In this document: piece after piece, positions 42,502 to 54,895 of the stretch
How positions within the stretch are numbered: position 1 is the first letter of the stretch
Layout: each line of letters starts with the position of its first letter
Position numbers and translations under genes: made by a program
Assembly (NCBI RefSeq): GCF_000426525.1
Contig: NZ_AUFN01000012.1
Location: 248,001-312,000, forward strand
Direction of reading: 5' to 3'
DNA from: Nocardioides alkalitolerans DSM 16699
GTDB taxonomy: Bacteria > Actinomycetota > Actinomycetes > Propionibacteriales > Nocardioidaceae
Length of the DNA: 64,000 nt
The notes under the pieces: model-generated
Databases searched by the model: none
Told to the model about the DNA's origin: nothing
Seen by the model: only the letters and a program-made list of their open reading frames with translations

Positions 42502-42507
42502 AGGCTA
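42502..42507 (-). promoter_or_regulatory. -10 box, leaderless site-2 protease start
   Basis: TAGCCT then 7 nt then GTG 42494. Confidence 0.5.
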
Positions 42508-42547
42508 GCCGACGACCCGCAGCCGGGCCGCTGTCAGCGGGCCGTCC

Positions 42548-42553
42548 TAGGGT
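42548..42553 (+). promoter_or_regulatory. -10 box, leaderless RecB-family start
   Basis: TAGGGT then 7 nt then ATG 42561. Confidence 0.5.
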
Positions 42554-42560
42554 GAGGGCC

Positions 42561-43553
42561 ATGACCGCGCCCGGCCCGACGACCGCGTCCGGGCCGGAGG
42601 GGTCGCCGGCCGACCAGGCGTCCGCGCTCCCGCCCTCGGCCGACGTCGTCGGCTCGCTCTCGCCCAGCCGGGCCTCCGACTTCCTCACCTGCCCGCTGCT
42701 CTACCGCTTCCGCCACGTCGACCGGCTCCCCGAGGTGGTCTCGCCCGACGCGGTGCGGGGCACGGTCGTGCACAAGGTGCTCGAGCTGCTCTTCGACCTC
42801 GACGCCGCCGACCGCACGGCGGAGCGCAGCGAGGCCATGCTCGAGCCGGCGTGGGAGCAGGTCGTCGCCGAGCGCCCCGAGATCGCGGCGCAGTTCGAGG
42901 CCGACGGGCTCGACCACGAGGCGTGGCTGGCGACCTGCCGCACGGTCCTGGCGCGCTACTTCGGGCTGGAGGACCCCCGGCGCCTCGAGCCGGCCGAGCG
43001 GGAGCTCTACGTCGAGACGGTCACCGGCTCCCGCCTGCTGCTGCGCGGGTTCGTCGACCGGCTCGACGAGGCGCCGAACGGCATGCTCCGCGTGGTCGAC
43101 TACAAGACCGGCAGGTCGCCCCGCCCCGGGTTCGAGGCCAAGGCGCTCTTCCAGATGAAGTTCTACGCCCTCGTGCTGTGGCGCACGCGCGGCGTCGTGC
43201 CGTCGGTGCTCCAGCTCGTGTACCTCGGCGACGGCGTCGTCGTGCGCTACGAGCCCGACGAGGCCGACCTGCTGGCGTGCGAGCGCAAGGTGGAGGCGGT
43301 CTGGGAGGCGATCTCGGAGGCGCGCACGAGCGGCACCTGGCTGCCGCGCAAGGGTCCGCTGTGTTCCTGGTGCAGCCACCGGTCGCTGTGCCCGGAGTAC
43401 GGCGGCACTCCCCCGCCGCTGCCCGCCGCCGACGTCGCGCCGGGGTCCGTCGACGGGCCCGGGCCCGTCGACCTGCCCGACCCGGTCAGCCTGCCGCGCC
43501 CACCGGGTCCGGAGCCGGGTCGGTCGGCTCCCCCGCCGCCTCCTCCGGCGTGA
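42561..43553 (+). CDS. RecB-family PD-(D/E)XK exonuclease
   Basis: A 330-residue stand-alone nuclease domain. LSPSRASDFLTCPLLYRFRHVDRLPE opens the fold, GTVVHKVLELLF provides the His motif, and the catalytic core VVDYKTGRSP gives the D...xK pair. Cys in the opening motif plus CSWCSHRSLCPEY make a likely [4Fe-4S] staple as in AddB/Cas4-type nucleases. The orthologous locus in M. tuberculosis is Rv2119. The Pro-rich C-terminus lies over the convergent dppF gene: the two share 68 bp. Confidence 0.9.
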   Translation: MTAPGPTTASGPEGSPADQASALPPSADVVGSLSPSRASDFLTCPLLYRFRHVDRLPEVVSPDAVRGTVVHKVLELLFDLDAADRTAERSEAMLEPAWEQVVAERPEIAAQFEADGLDHEAWLATCRTVLARYFGLEDPRRLEPAERELYVETVTGSRLLLRGFVDRLDEAPNGMLRVVDYKTGRSPRPGFEAKALFQMKFYALVLWRTRGVVPSVLQLVYLGDGVVVRYEPDEADLLACERKVEAVWEAISEARTSGTWLPRKGPLCSWCSHRSLCPEYGGTPPPLPAADVAPGSVDGPGPVDLPDPVSLPRPPGPEPGRSAPPPPPPA

Positions 43554-44586
43554 CCTCGTGCGGGGTGATCCGTCCGGCCTCGATGTCCTCCGCGAAGTGG
43601 CACGCCACCCGGTGGCCGGCGCCCGCTCCGGTCACGTCGACCAGGCGCAGCTCGGGCCGGTCGGTGTCGCAGCGGGTCTCCTGGCGGAACGGGCAGCGGG
43701 TGTGGAAGCGGCACCCCGACGGCGGGTCCGCCGGTGACGGCAGGTCCCCCTGAAGCAGCAGACGCCGCCGGCCGTCCTCCACGTCGGGGTCGGGCACCGG
43801 CACCGCCGACATCAGCCCCCGCGTGTAGGGGTGGAGCGGCAGGTCGTAGAGGTCGTCGGACGCCGCCTGCTCGACCACGCCGCCGAGGTACATGACGGCC
43901 ACCTCGTCCGAGACGTGCCGCACCACGGCGAGGTCGTGGGCGATGACGAGGTAGGCGAGGCCGAGCGCCTCCTGGAGGTCCTCCAGCAGGTTGAGCACCT
44001 GCGCCTGGATGGAGACGTCGAGCGCGGAGACGGGCTCGTCGGCGATCACCAGGCGCGGCTCGAGCGCCACCGCGCGGGCGATGCCGATGCGCTGGCGCTG
44101 GCCACCGGAGAACTCGTGGGGGTACTTGCGGGCCGCCGACCGGGGCAGCCCGACCTGCTCGAGCAGCGCCGCGACGCGCTCGGTGCTCGCCGGCAGGCCG
44201 TGGGCCCGCAACGGCTCGGACAGGATCGTCTCGACCGACTGGCGGGGGTTGAGGCTGGCCAGCGGGTCCTGGAACACCATCTGGAGGTCGCGACGGTGGC
44301 GGCGCAGCTCCTCGCCCCGCAGGCTCGCGAGGTCGGTGCCGTCGAACTCCACGGTGCCCTCGGTCACCGGCGCCAGGCGCAGGATGGCGCGGCCGAGCGT
44401 CGACTTGCCGCAGCCGGACTCGCCGACGATGCCGAGGGTGGAGCCGGCCGGCACGTCGAGGTCGACGCCGTCGACCGCCTTCACCGCCCGGCCGCGCCCG
44501 CCGCGGCCCCTCAGCGGGTAGTGGACCTTGAGCCCGCGGACGCGCAGCAGCGCGTCGCCCGTCTCCGGTGCGGTCGGTGCCGTCAT
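43486..44586 (-). CDS. dppF: dipeptide/oligopeptide ABC transporter ATP-binding protein (DppF-like)
   Basis: A 366-residue ATPase. Walker A GESGCGKST, Q-loop MVFQDPLASLNPRQ, signature FSGGQRQRIGIARAVALEP, Walker B LVIADEPVSALD. The C-terminal oligo-HPY domain has the cysteine cluster typical of Opp/Dpp ATPases (CRFHTRCPFRQETRC), a possible Fe-S site. The ATG overlaps the dppD stop by one base. Last gene of the five-gene importer; its 3' end overlaps the recB-like gene. Confidence 0.93.
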   Translation of the reverse strand: MTAPTAPETGDALLRVRGLKVHYPLRGRGGRGRAVKAVDGVDLDVPAGSTLGIVGESGCGKSTLGRAILRLAPVTEGTVEFDGTDLASLRGEELRRHRRDLQMVFQDPLASLNPRQSVETILSEPLRAHGLPASTERVAALLEQVGLPRSAARKYPHEFSGGQRQRIGIARAVALEPRLVIADEPVSALDVSIQAQVLNLLEDLQEALGLAYLVIAHDLAVVRHVSDEVAVMYLGGVVEQAASDDLYDLPLHPYTRGLMSAVPVPDPDVEDGRRRLLLQGDLPSPADPPSGCRFHTRCPFRQETRCDTDRPELRLVDVTGAGAGHRVACHFAEDIEAGRITPHEVTPEEAAGEPTDPAPDPVGAAG

Positions 44587-45659
44587 CACAGCTCCTTCGT
44601 GAGGGCGGCCGGGGTGGTGAGCGGGTGGAAGCACCGCAGCCCTCGGCCGTCGGCGTGCTCGAGACGGGGCGACGTCGTGCGGCAGGTGTCGTCGGCGTGG
44701 GCGCAGCGGGGCGAGAACGCGCACGCGTCCGTCCACGGCACCGTCTGGGTCGGCGACCCGGGGATCGGGGTCAGCGGGCGTCCGCGAGGGGTGTCGAGGC
44801 GCGGGATGCTCGCCAGCAGCCCCCCGGTGTAGGGGTGCGCCGGACTGCGGAAGAGCGGGCGGCGCGGCGCCTGCTCGACGATGCGGCCGGCGTACATCAC
44901 GTTGACCTCGTCGCAGACGCCGGCGACGACGCCGAGGTCGTGGGTGATGAGGAGCAGCGCCGCCCCGGCCTCGTCGACGAGCTCGGCGAGCACGTCGAGC
45001 ACCTGGGCCTGGATGGTCACGTCGAGCGCCGTCGTCGGCTCGTCGGCGATGAGCAGGCGCGGCTCGCAGGCCAGGGCGATGGCGATGAGGACGCGCTGGC
45101 GCATGCCCCCCGACAGCTGGTGGGGGTGGTCGTCGAGGCGGCGCCGGGGGTCGGGGATGCCGACCTTCGCGAGCAGCTCGGCGGCGCGCTCCCGCCGCTC
45201 CTTGCGCCGCATCCCGAAGTGCCGCTGCAGCACCTCGCCGATCTGGGTGCCGACGGGCACGACGGGGTTGAGGGAGGTCATCGGGTCCTGGAAGACCATC
45301 GCGACCTCGCGGCCCCGCAGCCGGTCGAGGCGCTTGCGGTCGGCGAGCAGCAGGTCCTCCCCGTCGAAGAGGATCTGCCCGCTCACCTCGACGCCGCGCC
45401 GCGGGAGCAGACCCATGACGGCCATCGAGGTCACGGACTTGCCGCTGCCGGACTCCCCCACCAGGCCGACGTTCTGGCCCGGCGAGACGGTGAACGACAC
45501 CTCGTCGACGGCGGTGACCGCCCGGTCGCGGCCGGTGAAGCGGACCCGCAGGTCGCGGACCTCCAGCAACGGGGCACCGGGCGTCGCGGGCCCCGCACCA
45601 CCGCCCGGGACGGGCTCGGGCGTGGGGGACGTCGTGGTCGGGACGGCCACGGGGCTCAC
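44586..45659 (-). CDS. dppD: dipeptide/oligopeptide ABC transporter ATP-binding protein (DppD-like)
   Basis: A 357-residue partner ATPase. Walker A GESGSGKS, MVFQDPMTSLNPVV, signature LSGGMRQRVLIAIAL, Walker B LLIADEPTTALD, and an oligo-HPY domain with CAFSPRCAHADDTC. GTG 45659 overlaps the dppC stop (GTGA); another GTG nine bases in is possible. It pairs with DppF as the ATPase heterodimer. Confidence 0.92.
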   Translation of the reverse strand: MSPVAVPTTTSPTPEPVPGGGAGPATPGAPLLEVRDLRVRFTGRDRAVTAVDEVSFTVSPGQNVGLVGESGSGKSVTSMAVMGLLPRRGVEVSGQILFDGEDLLLADRKRLDRLRGREVAMVFQDPMTSLNPVVPVGTQIGEVLQRHFGMRRKERRERAAELLAKVGIPDPRRRLDDHPHQLSGGMRQRVLIAIALACEPRLLIADEPTTALDVTIQAQVLDVLAELVDEAGAALLLITHDLGVVAGVCDEVNVMYAGRIVEQAPRRPLFRSPAHPYTGGLLASIPRLDTPRGRPLTPIPGSPTQTVPWTDACAFSPRCAHADDTCRTTSPRLEHADGRGLRCFHPLTTPAALTKEL

Positions 45660-46618
45660 CTCCGCGTTCGGGGGTCGAGGGACTCGCGCAGGGCCTCGCC
45701 GAACAGCGTGAAGCCGAGCGCGGTGATGGCGATGGCCACCCCGGGCAGGATCGCGAGCCGGGCCGCGTCGTCGAAGCGGTCCTGCGCGGCGACGAGCATG
45801 CGGCCCCACTCGGCGATGGCCGGGTCGGGCGCCCCGAGGCCGAGGTAGGACAGGGCGGCGACCTCGATGATCGCGGTGGCGAGGTTGAGCGTCGCCTGGA
45901 CGATCGTCGGGCCCATCGAGTTGGGCAGCATGTGGCTCATCACGATGCGCGAGCGGCGCAGCCCGAGCGCGTTGGCGGCCAGCACGTAGTCGGCCTTGCC
46001 CTGCGCCAGCATCGAGCCGCGCAGCAGCCGGGCGAACACCGGCACCTGGGCGGCACCGATGGCGATGACGACCGCGGTGCCGCTCTGGCCCAGCATCGCC
46101 GCGATGCTCACGGCGAGCAGGAGGCTCGGCACGGCCAGCATGATGTCGACGAGCCGCATGATCGTGGCGTCGACGACGGTGCCGAACCGGCCGCCGACCG
46201 CACCGAAGCCGCCGGCGAGCGCCCCCAGCGTCGCGCCCACCGCCAGGCCGAGCACGGTGGAGATGACGCCGTACAGGAGCGACTGGCGCGCGCCGTAGAC
46301 CAGCTGGGTCCAGAGGTCGGAGCCGTAGCGGTCGAGCCCCAGCCAGTGGTCGGCCGAGGGGCCGGGGATCTCGGTGGTGGTGACGTCGCCGGCCCACTGC
46401 GTCGAGCCGGGCTGGTACGACGTCAGCAGCGGCGCGGCGGCCGCCACCACGACGAACAGCGCGACGATGACGGCGCCGCACCAGGCGGTGGGACTGCGGC
46501 GGAGCCGCCGGAACGCCCCCTGCCACAGGCTGAGCCCGCCCTCGAGGTCCTTGTCGTCGAGCGCGACGGAGGCACCGGGCGTGGTGCTCGGGCCGGCCGG
46601 GGGGATGGGGATGCTCAT
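45656..46618 (-). CDS. dppC: dipeptide/oligopeptide ABC permease (DppC-like)
   Basis: A 320-residue permease with an N-terminal OppC_N segment (WQGAFRRLRRSPTAWCGAVIVALFVV) and about six transmembrane helices. HWLGLDRYGSDLWTQLVYGARQSL is a family hallmark, and the EAA loop is in YVLAANALGLRRSRIVMSHMLPN. ATGA overlap with dppB. Confidence 0.93.
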   Translation of the reverse strand: MSIPIPPAGPSTTPGASVALDDKDLEGGLSLWQGAFRRLRRSPTAWCGAVIVALFVVVAAAAPLLTSYQPGSTQWAGDVTTTEIPGPSADHWLGLDRYGSDLWTQLVYGARQSLLYGVISTVLGLAVGATLGALAGGFGAVGGRFGTVVDATIMRLVDIMLAVPSLLLAVSIAAMLGQSGTAVVIAIGAAQVPVFARLLRGSMLAQGKADYVLAANALGLRRSRIVMSHMLPNSMGPTIVQATLNLATAIIEVAALSYLGLGAPDPAIAEWGRMLVAAQDRFDDAARLAILPGVAIAITALGFTLFGEALRESLDPRTRR

Positions 46619-47619
46619 GCGGCCCTCACTCGGGGGTCGATGAGGCCGTAGACCACGTCGACCAGCAGGTTGATGAGGCAGTAGAGGAGCGCGATGAACA
46701 GGATGAACCCCTGCAGGACGGGGTAGTCGCGCCGGGTGATCGCGGTGAAGAGGTAGGAGCCGATGCCGTTGAAGGAGAAGACGGTCTCGGTCAGCACCGC
46801 GCCCGAGAGCAGCAGGCCCGCCTGCAGACCGATGGTCGTGACGACCGGCAGCAGGGCGTTGCGCAGCACGTGGCGTCGCGAGATCGTCGCCGCCGCGAGG
46901 CCCTTGGCGTGGGCGGTGCGCACGTAGTCCTCGTTGAGCACGTCGGCCACGGCCGCCCGCGTGATCCGCACGATGATCGCGAGCGGGATCGTGCCGAGCG
47001 CGATCGCCGGCAGCACGAGGTGGGCCATGGCGTTGAAGGCCGCGTCCCACTCCTGCGTGAGGAAGCCGTCGAGCACGTAGAAGTTCGTCACGTGCGTGGC
47101 GTCGATGCGGGGGTCCTGCCGCAGGCCCGTCGGCAGCCACCCCAGCCAGTTGGCGAACACGAGCTTGAGCAGGATGGCGAGGAAGAAGACGGGCGTCACG
47201 ACGCCGAGCAGCGACCCGGTGACCACCGTGGTGTCGAGCCAGCGGCCCTGGTGGCGCGCGGCGAGGTAGCCGAGCGGCACCCCGATCACGACCGCGAACA
47301 GCAATGCCGTCACCGCCAGCTCGATGGTGGCCGGGAAGTAGTCGATGAACGACTCCGTCACCGGCCGCCCCGTCTGGATGGACGTGCCGAAGTCACCGCG
47401 CAGGAGCGCGCCGACGTAGCTGACGTACTGCTCGACCAGCGGCCGGTCGAACCCGTAGACCTCGTTGATCCGCTCCACCCCCGCGTCGGTGGCGCGCTCC
47501 CCGAGGAGGGACCGGGCCGGGTCCCCGGGGAGCGCGCGCACCCACGCGAAGAGCAGGACGGAGAGCCCGATCAGCACGGGGACCAGCAGGAGCAGCCTGC
47601 GGACCACGAACCTGAGCAC
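46615..47619 (-). CDS. dppB: dipeptide/oligopeptide ABC permease (DppB-like)
   Basis: A 334-residue permease, six transmembrane helices. MLRFVVRRLLLLVPVLIGLSVLLF opens the protein; the coupling loop is DYVRTAHAKGLAAATISRRHVLRNALLPVVT. GTG start at 47619. A 67-bp gap with a stem-loop separates it from the binding-protein gene. Confidence 0.93.
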   Translation of the reverse strand: MLRFVVRRLLLLVPVLIGLSVLLFAWVRALPGDPARSLLGERATDAGVERINEVYGFDRPLVEQYVSYVGALLRGDFGTSIQTGRPVTESFIDYFPATIELAVTALLFAVVIGVPLGYLAARHQGRWLDTTVVTGSLLGVVTPVFFLAILLKLVFANWLGWLPTGLRQDPRIDATHVTNFYVLDGFLTQEWDAAFNAMAHLVLPAIALGTIPLAIIVRITRAAVADVLNEDYVRTAHAKGLAAATISRRHVLRNALLPVVTTIGLQAGLLLSGAVLTETVFSFNGIGSYLFTAITRRDYPVLQGFILFIALLYCLINLLVDVVYGLIDPRVRAA

Positions 47620-47655
47620 GCGCCTCAGCCCCTTCGTCGACGGGTCGGGAGATCA

Positions 47656-47675
47656 GCACCCGCCCCGCCGGGTGC
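47656..47675 (-). other. intercistronic stem-loop between binding protein and dppB
   Basis: GCACCCG (47656-47662) pairs with CGGGTGC (47669-47675), loop 6 nt. A stem here could stabilise or attenuate the mRNA so that binding protein exceeds permease. Confidence 0.45.
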
Positions 47676-47686
47676 GCCGGGGCCGG

Positions 47687-49327
47687 TCACTCCCCGACGG
47701 TGACGTTGTTCCAGACCTCGTCCTGCACGGGACTCGTCTGGTAGCCGTCGACCTCGGGCGCGAACGCGAGCGAGGGCACCGGGCTGGCGATCGGGACACC
47801 GGGCAGCAGGTCCATGACGTCGCGGTTCACCTGCTGGTAGAGCGGCTCCTGCTCCTCGGGCGAGGGCAGCGACCGCGGGGCCGCGATCTCCTCGAAGAGC
47901 GCCGGGTCGTCGAAGCCGAACTCCTGGCTCTGCTGGCCGAAGAAGACGCCGAGGAAGTTGTCGGTGTCGTCGTAGTCGCCCGTCCAGCCCAGCAGGTGGA
48001 TGCCGTGGTCCTCCGTGGCCTGCACCTGCGGGATGTAGTCGTTCCACTCGTTCGAGACCGGCTCGACGACGAGGCCGACGGCCTCCAGCTGGCTGCGGAT
48101 CGCGTTGAACGTGTCCTCCGGCTGGGGCATGTACGGCCGGCTGATGTTCGTCGGGTAGTTGAACGTGATGGTCGCGCCCGTGGCGCCGGCCTCTGCGAGC
48201 AGCTGCTCCGCGAGCTCCGGGTCGTACTCGTACTGGGTCACGTCGTTGGCGTAGCCCATGACGAGCTCCGGCACGAACTGGTCGGCCGGCAGGGTGCCCT
48301 CGGGCATCGAGGCGGCGATGACCGCCTCCTTGTCGATGGCGTGCGCGATCGCCTGGCGCACCCGGATGTCGCCGAACGGCTCCTGCGCCTGGTTGAAGCC
48401 GAGGTAGAGGATGTTGAACGGGTCGCGGTTCTCGATCTGGTAGCCGTCGTCCTGCAGCGGCGCCACGTCGGCCGGTCCCACGAGGTCGAAGCCGTCGATC
48501 TCGCCGTTGCGCAGCGCGTCCGCCCGACCGCGCGGCGACTCGATCTGCACGATGATCGCCTCGTCGACCTGGGCCACGTCGCCCCAGTAGTCGTCGTACC
48601 GCTCGAGCCGCACCTCGCCGCTGCCCTGGTCCCAGGCACCGAACTGGAAGGGACCGGTGCCGGTCGGGTGCTGGGTGCTGTAGTCGGTCGTCAGCACGTT
48701 GTCGGCCGCGTCGTCCTGGTACTCCTCGAGCGCGGTCGGGCTCTGCATCGAGAAGGCCGGCAGCGACAGCGCGGCGATGAAGCCGGCGAACGGCGACGTC
48801 AGGGTCACCGTGGCGGTCGTCTCGGCGTCGGCGGTGCAGCCGCCGTAGATGGCCGCGTCGGCGGTCGGGCCGGTCGCGAAGCCGCGGAAGAGCTTGCCGT
48901 AGTAGTAGGCCTTGTCGTCGGTCTGCTGGTTCTCCGGGGTGTTGTACCACCGGTCGAAGTTGGCGCAGACCGCCTCGGCGTCGAACGGCGTGCCGTCGTG
49001 GAACGTGACGCCCGACTTGAGCTCGAACTCGTAGGAGAGACCGTCCTCCGACTGCTCCCACGACTCGGCGAGCAGCGGGGCGGGCGTGACCTCCCCCGGG
49101 TTCGTGCCGACGAGGCCCTCGTAGAGCTGCCGCGTCACGCGGAACGTCTCGCCGTCGGAGGCGTAGAACGGGTCGAGGGTCTTCGGCGCCTCGGAGCCGG
49201 CGAAGACGAACGTGTTGCGGTCGTCGCCCTCACCCCGCTCGCTGTCGGCGCAGCCGACCAGCACCAGTGATCCCGCAGCGATGCCCGCGACGCAGGCGCG
49301 GAACGAACGAACTCCTGCTGTGGCCAC
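47687..49327 (-). CDS. dppA: dipeptide/oligopeptide-binding lipoprotein (DppA/OppA family)
   Basis: A 546-residue SBP family 5 lipoprotein. Signal with lipobox LVGC (Cys26), then FVFAGSEAPKTLDPFYASDGETFRVTRQLYEGLVG, the usual opening of the family, and PTGTGPFQFGAWDQG. It captures peptides or similar ligands outside the membrane; specificity cannot be read. GAGGTGA lies 5 nt before the GTG start. First gene of the dppABCDF operon. Confidence 0.92.
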   Translation of the reverse strand: MATAGVRSFRACVAGIAAGSLVLVGCADSERGEGDDRNTFVFAGSEAPKTLDPFYASDGETFRVTRQLYEGLVGTNPGEVTPAPLLAESWEQSEDGLSYEFELKSGVTFHDGTPFDAEAVCANFDRWYNTPENQQTDDKAYYYGKLFRGFATGPTADAAIYGGCTADAETTATVTLTSPFAGFIAALSLPAFSMQSPTALEEYQDDAADNVLTTDYSTQHPTGTGPFQFGAWDQGSGEVRLERYDDYWGDVAQVDEAIIVQIESPRGRADALRNGEIDGFDLVGPADVAPLQDDGYQIENRDPFNILYLGFNQAQEPFGDIRVRQAIAHAIDKEAVIAASMPEGTLPADQFVPELVMGYANDVTQYEYDPELAEQLLAEAGATGATITFNYPTNISRPYMPQPEDTFNAIRSQLEAVGLVVEPVSNEWNDYIPQVQATEDHGIHLLGWTGDYDDTDNFLGVFFGQQSQEFGFDDPALFEEIAAPRSLPSPEEQEPLYQQVNRDVMDLLPGVPIASPVPSLAFAPEVDGYQTSPVQDEVWNNVTVGE

Positions 49328-49458
49328 TTCTCACCTCATGAACGCATCGCTTGCCGCCCGAGCGCGACAAGACGTCCCGGCAAGTTAGCGCCTCCGAGCC
49401 GTCCCGTCATGCCCCGAGGGCCCTCCGGGAGGTCGCGATCTGGCAACGATCGTGACGC

Positions 49459-50136
49459 TCAGCGGTCGACGAGGGTCCAGAGGCTCCGTGCGTCGAGCCC
49501 CGACAGCGAGTCGTGGAGCACCCGTCCGGGCCCCTCCGGCACCGGGACGTGGTGCGGCACGGCGAGCACGCGGCAGCCGGCGGCCTCCGCGGACGCCGCC
49601 CCCGTGGGCGAGTCCTCCAGCGCCACGCACGCCTGCGGCGGTACGCCGAGCGCGGCCGCCGCGGTGAGGTAGGGCTCGGGGTGCGGCTTGCCGTGCGCCA
49701 CCTCGTCGCCCGTGACGACCGCGGCGAACGTGCCGGGCGGCAGCGTCGCGAGGATCGGCTCGACGAAGCGGCGGTACGACATCGTCACCAGCGCGCACGG
49801 CACGTCGCTCGCGACGAGGTCGGCGAGCAGCTCGCGGGCCCCGGGACGCCAGGGCACCTCGCGCCGTACGCGCTCGACCACCCCGTCGAGCAGCAGCTCG
49901 ACGATCTCCTCGGCGCTCAGGTCGAGGCCCATGTGCTCGCGGATGTAGCGACCCGAGACCAGCAGGTCGTTGCCGACGAGGGCGAGCGCGTGCTCCGTGC
50001 TCCACGTGGCGCCGTACGTCGCCGCGAGCGCGAACTCGGTCTCGATCCAGTACGGCTCGGTGTCGACCAGCGTCCCGTCCATGTCCCAGAGCGCTGCCGC
50101 GGGCAGGTCGGCCGGGCCGGGCCGGTGCTCCCCCAC
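49459..50136 (-). CDS. HAD-IA family hydrolase
   Basis: A 225-residue haloacid dehalogenase-type phosphatase. Motif I WDMDGTLVDTEP with nucleophile Asp, motif II VTMSYRR, motif III Lys in HGKPHPEPY, and motif IV LEDSPTGAASA. The cap is the four-helix C1 type, as in phosphoglucomutase-like and phosphoglycolate phosphatase-like members. GTG 50136 begins 2 bp after the metH stop, so it is an operon partner; mycobacteria also have a HAD gene beside metH. Confidence 0.9.
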   Translation of the reverse strand: MGEHRPGPADLPAAALWDMDGTLVDTEPYWIETEFALAATYGATWSTEHALALVGNDLLVSGRYIREHMGLDLSAEEIVELLLDGVVERVRREVPWRPGARELLADLVASDVPCALVTMSYRRFVEPILATLPPGTFAAVVTGDEVAHGKPHPEPYLTAAAALGVPPQACVALEDSPTGAASAEAAGCRVLAVPHHVPVPEGPGRVLHDSLSGLDARSLWTLVDR

Positions 50137-50138
50137 GA

Positions 50139-53870
<3,732 letters not shown>

Positions 53871-53983
53871 GAGGTCTACCTTCCGTCGCGGTCCCAGGGG
53901 ATGGACCGCTGTTCCAGATCGTGACACTGCGGGGCGAACGCCGAGAAATCCTCGCTGCTGCCGTGGTCGTCGGTGGGCCGCAC

Positions 53984-53989
53984 TACGCT
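53984..53989 (+). promoter_or_regulatory. -10 box, leaderless PAC2 start
   Basis: TACGCT then 6 nt then ATG 53996. Confidence 0.5.
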
Positions 53990-53995
53990 GGCCGG

Positions 53996-54847
53996 ATGAT
54001 CGAGCTCGACGACGTCACCGGCCTGGTCGACCCCGTGGTCATCGCCGCCTTCGAGGGGTGGAACGACGCGGGCGACGCCGCCTCCGGGGTGGTGGACCAC
54101 CTCATGGAGGCCTGGAGCGCCCGGGTGGTGGGGGCCATCGACCCCGAGGACTTCTACGACTTCCAGATGCACCGCCCGGTCGTGGGCACCGACGAGAGCG
54201 GCCACCGCCGTCTCACCTGGCCGACGACGCGCATCGCGATCGCCTCTCCCCCGGGCATGAACCGCGACGTGGTGCTGGTCCGCGGCATCGAGCCCAACAT
54301 GCGCTGGCGCCAGTTCTGCGGCGAGCTGCTCGCCGCCTGCGACGACCTCGGCGCCTCGATGGTCGTCACCCTGGGCGCGCTGCTGGCCGACTCGCCCCAC
54401 ACCCGGCCGATCCCGGTCACGGGCACGGCCACCGAGCCCGAGCTCGTCGACCGGCTCAAGCTGGAGGAGTCGACCTACGAGGGGCCGACCGGCATCGTCG
54501 GCGTGTTCGGCGACGCGTGCGCCCAGCTCGACATCCCGTCGGTGTCCTACTGGGCCGCGGTGCCGCACTACGTGGCCCAGCCGCCGTGCCCGAAGGCGAC
54601 GCTGGCGCTGATCGGCCAGCTGGAGGACCTGCTGGGCGTGAGCATCCCGCTCGGCGAGCTGCCGGAGGACGCCCGCGCCTGGGAGCGGGGCGTCGACGAG
54701 CTCGCCGAGGAGGACGAGGACATCGCGGAGTACGTGCGCGCCCTCGAGGAGAGCCGCGACACCGCCGACCTGCCGGAGGCGAGCGGCGAGGCCATCGCAC
54801 GCGAGTTCGAGCGCTACCTCAAGCGACGCGGCTCGACCGACGGCTGA
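53996..54847 (+). CDS. PAC2 family protein
   Basis: A 283-residue member of the PAC2 (proteasome assembly chaperone 2-like) family. The opening [26 protein letters not shown] and the segment [29 protein letters not shown] are characteristic, followed by an acidic C-terminal helix. The ATG follows TACGCT by 6 nt. M. tuberculosis has the equivalent (Rv2125) in the same neighbourhood. A role in proteasome assembly is suggested by the family name and locus but is not established in bacteria. Confidence 0.88.
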   Translation: MIELDDVTGLVDPVVIAAFEGWNDAGDAASGVVDHLMEAWSARVVGAIDPEDFYDFQMHRPVVGTDESGHRRLTWPTTRIAIASPPGMNRDVVLVRGIEPNMRWRQFCGELLAACDDLGASMVVTLGALLADSPHTRPIPVTGTATEPELVDRLKLEESTYEGPTGIVGVFGDACAQLDIPSVSYWAAVPHYVAQPPCPKATLALIGQLEDLLGVSIPLGELPEDARAWERGVDELAEEDEDIAEYVRALEESRDTADLPEASGEAIAREFERYLKRRGSTDG

Positions 54848-54895
54848 CGCCGCGCATCGGGCCGTCGGGCCCGGTCCGGGCCCGGTCAGCGTCAG
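54844..54895. terminator. PAC2/mshC bidirectional terminator
   Basis: CTGACGC (54844-54850) pairs with GCGTCAG (54889-54895) around an inner GGGCCC-rich stem. It includes both convergent stop codons. Confidence 0.6.

Noticed and set aside
53871..53995. Cobalamin riboswitch for metH
   Set aside because: Only about 125 bp separate metH from the divergent PAC2 gene, and no B12-box-like sequence was seen.
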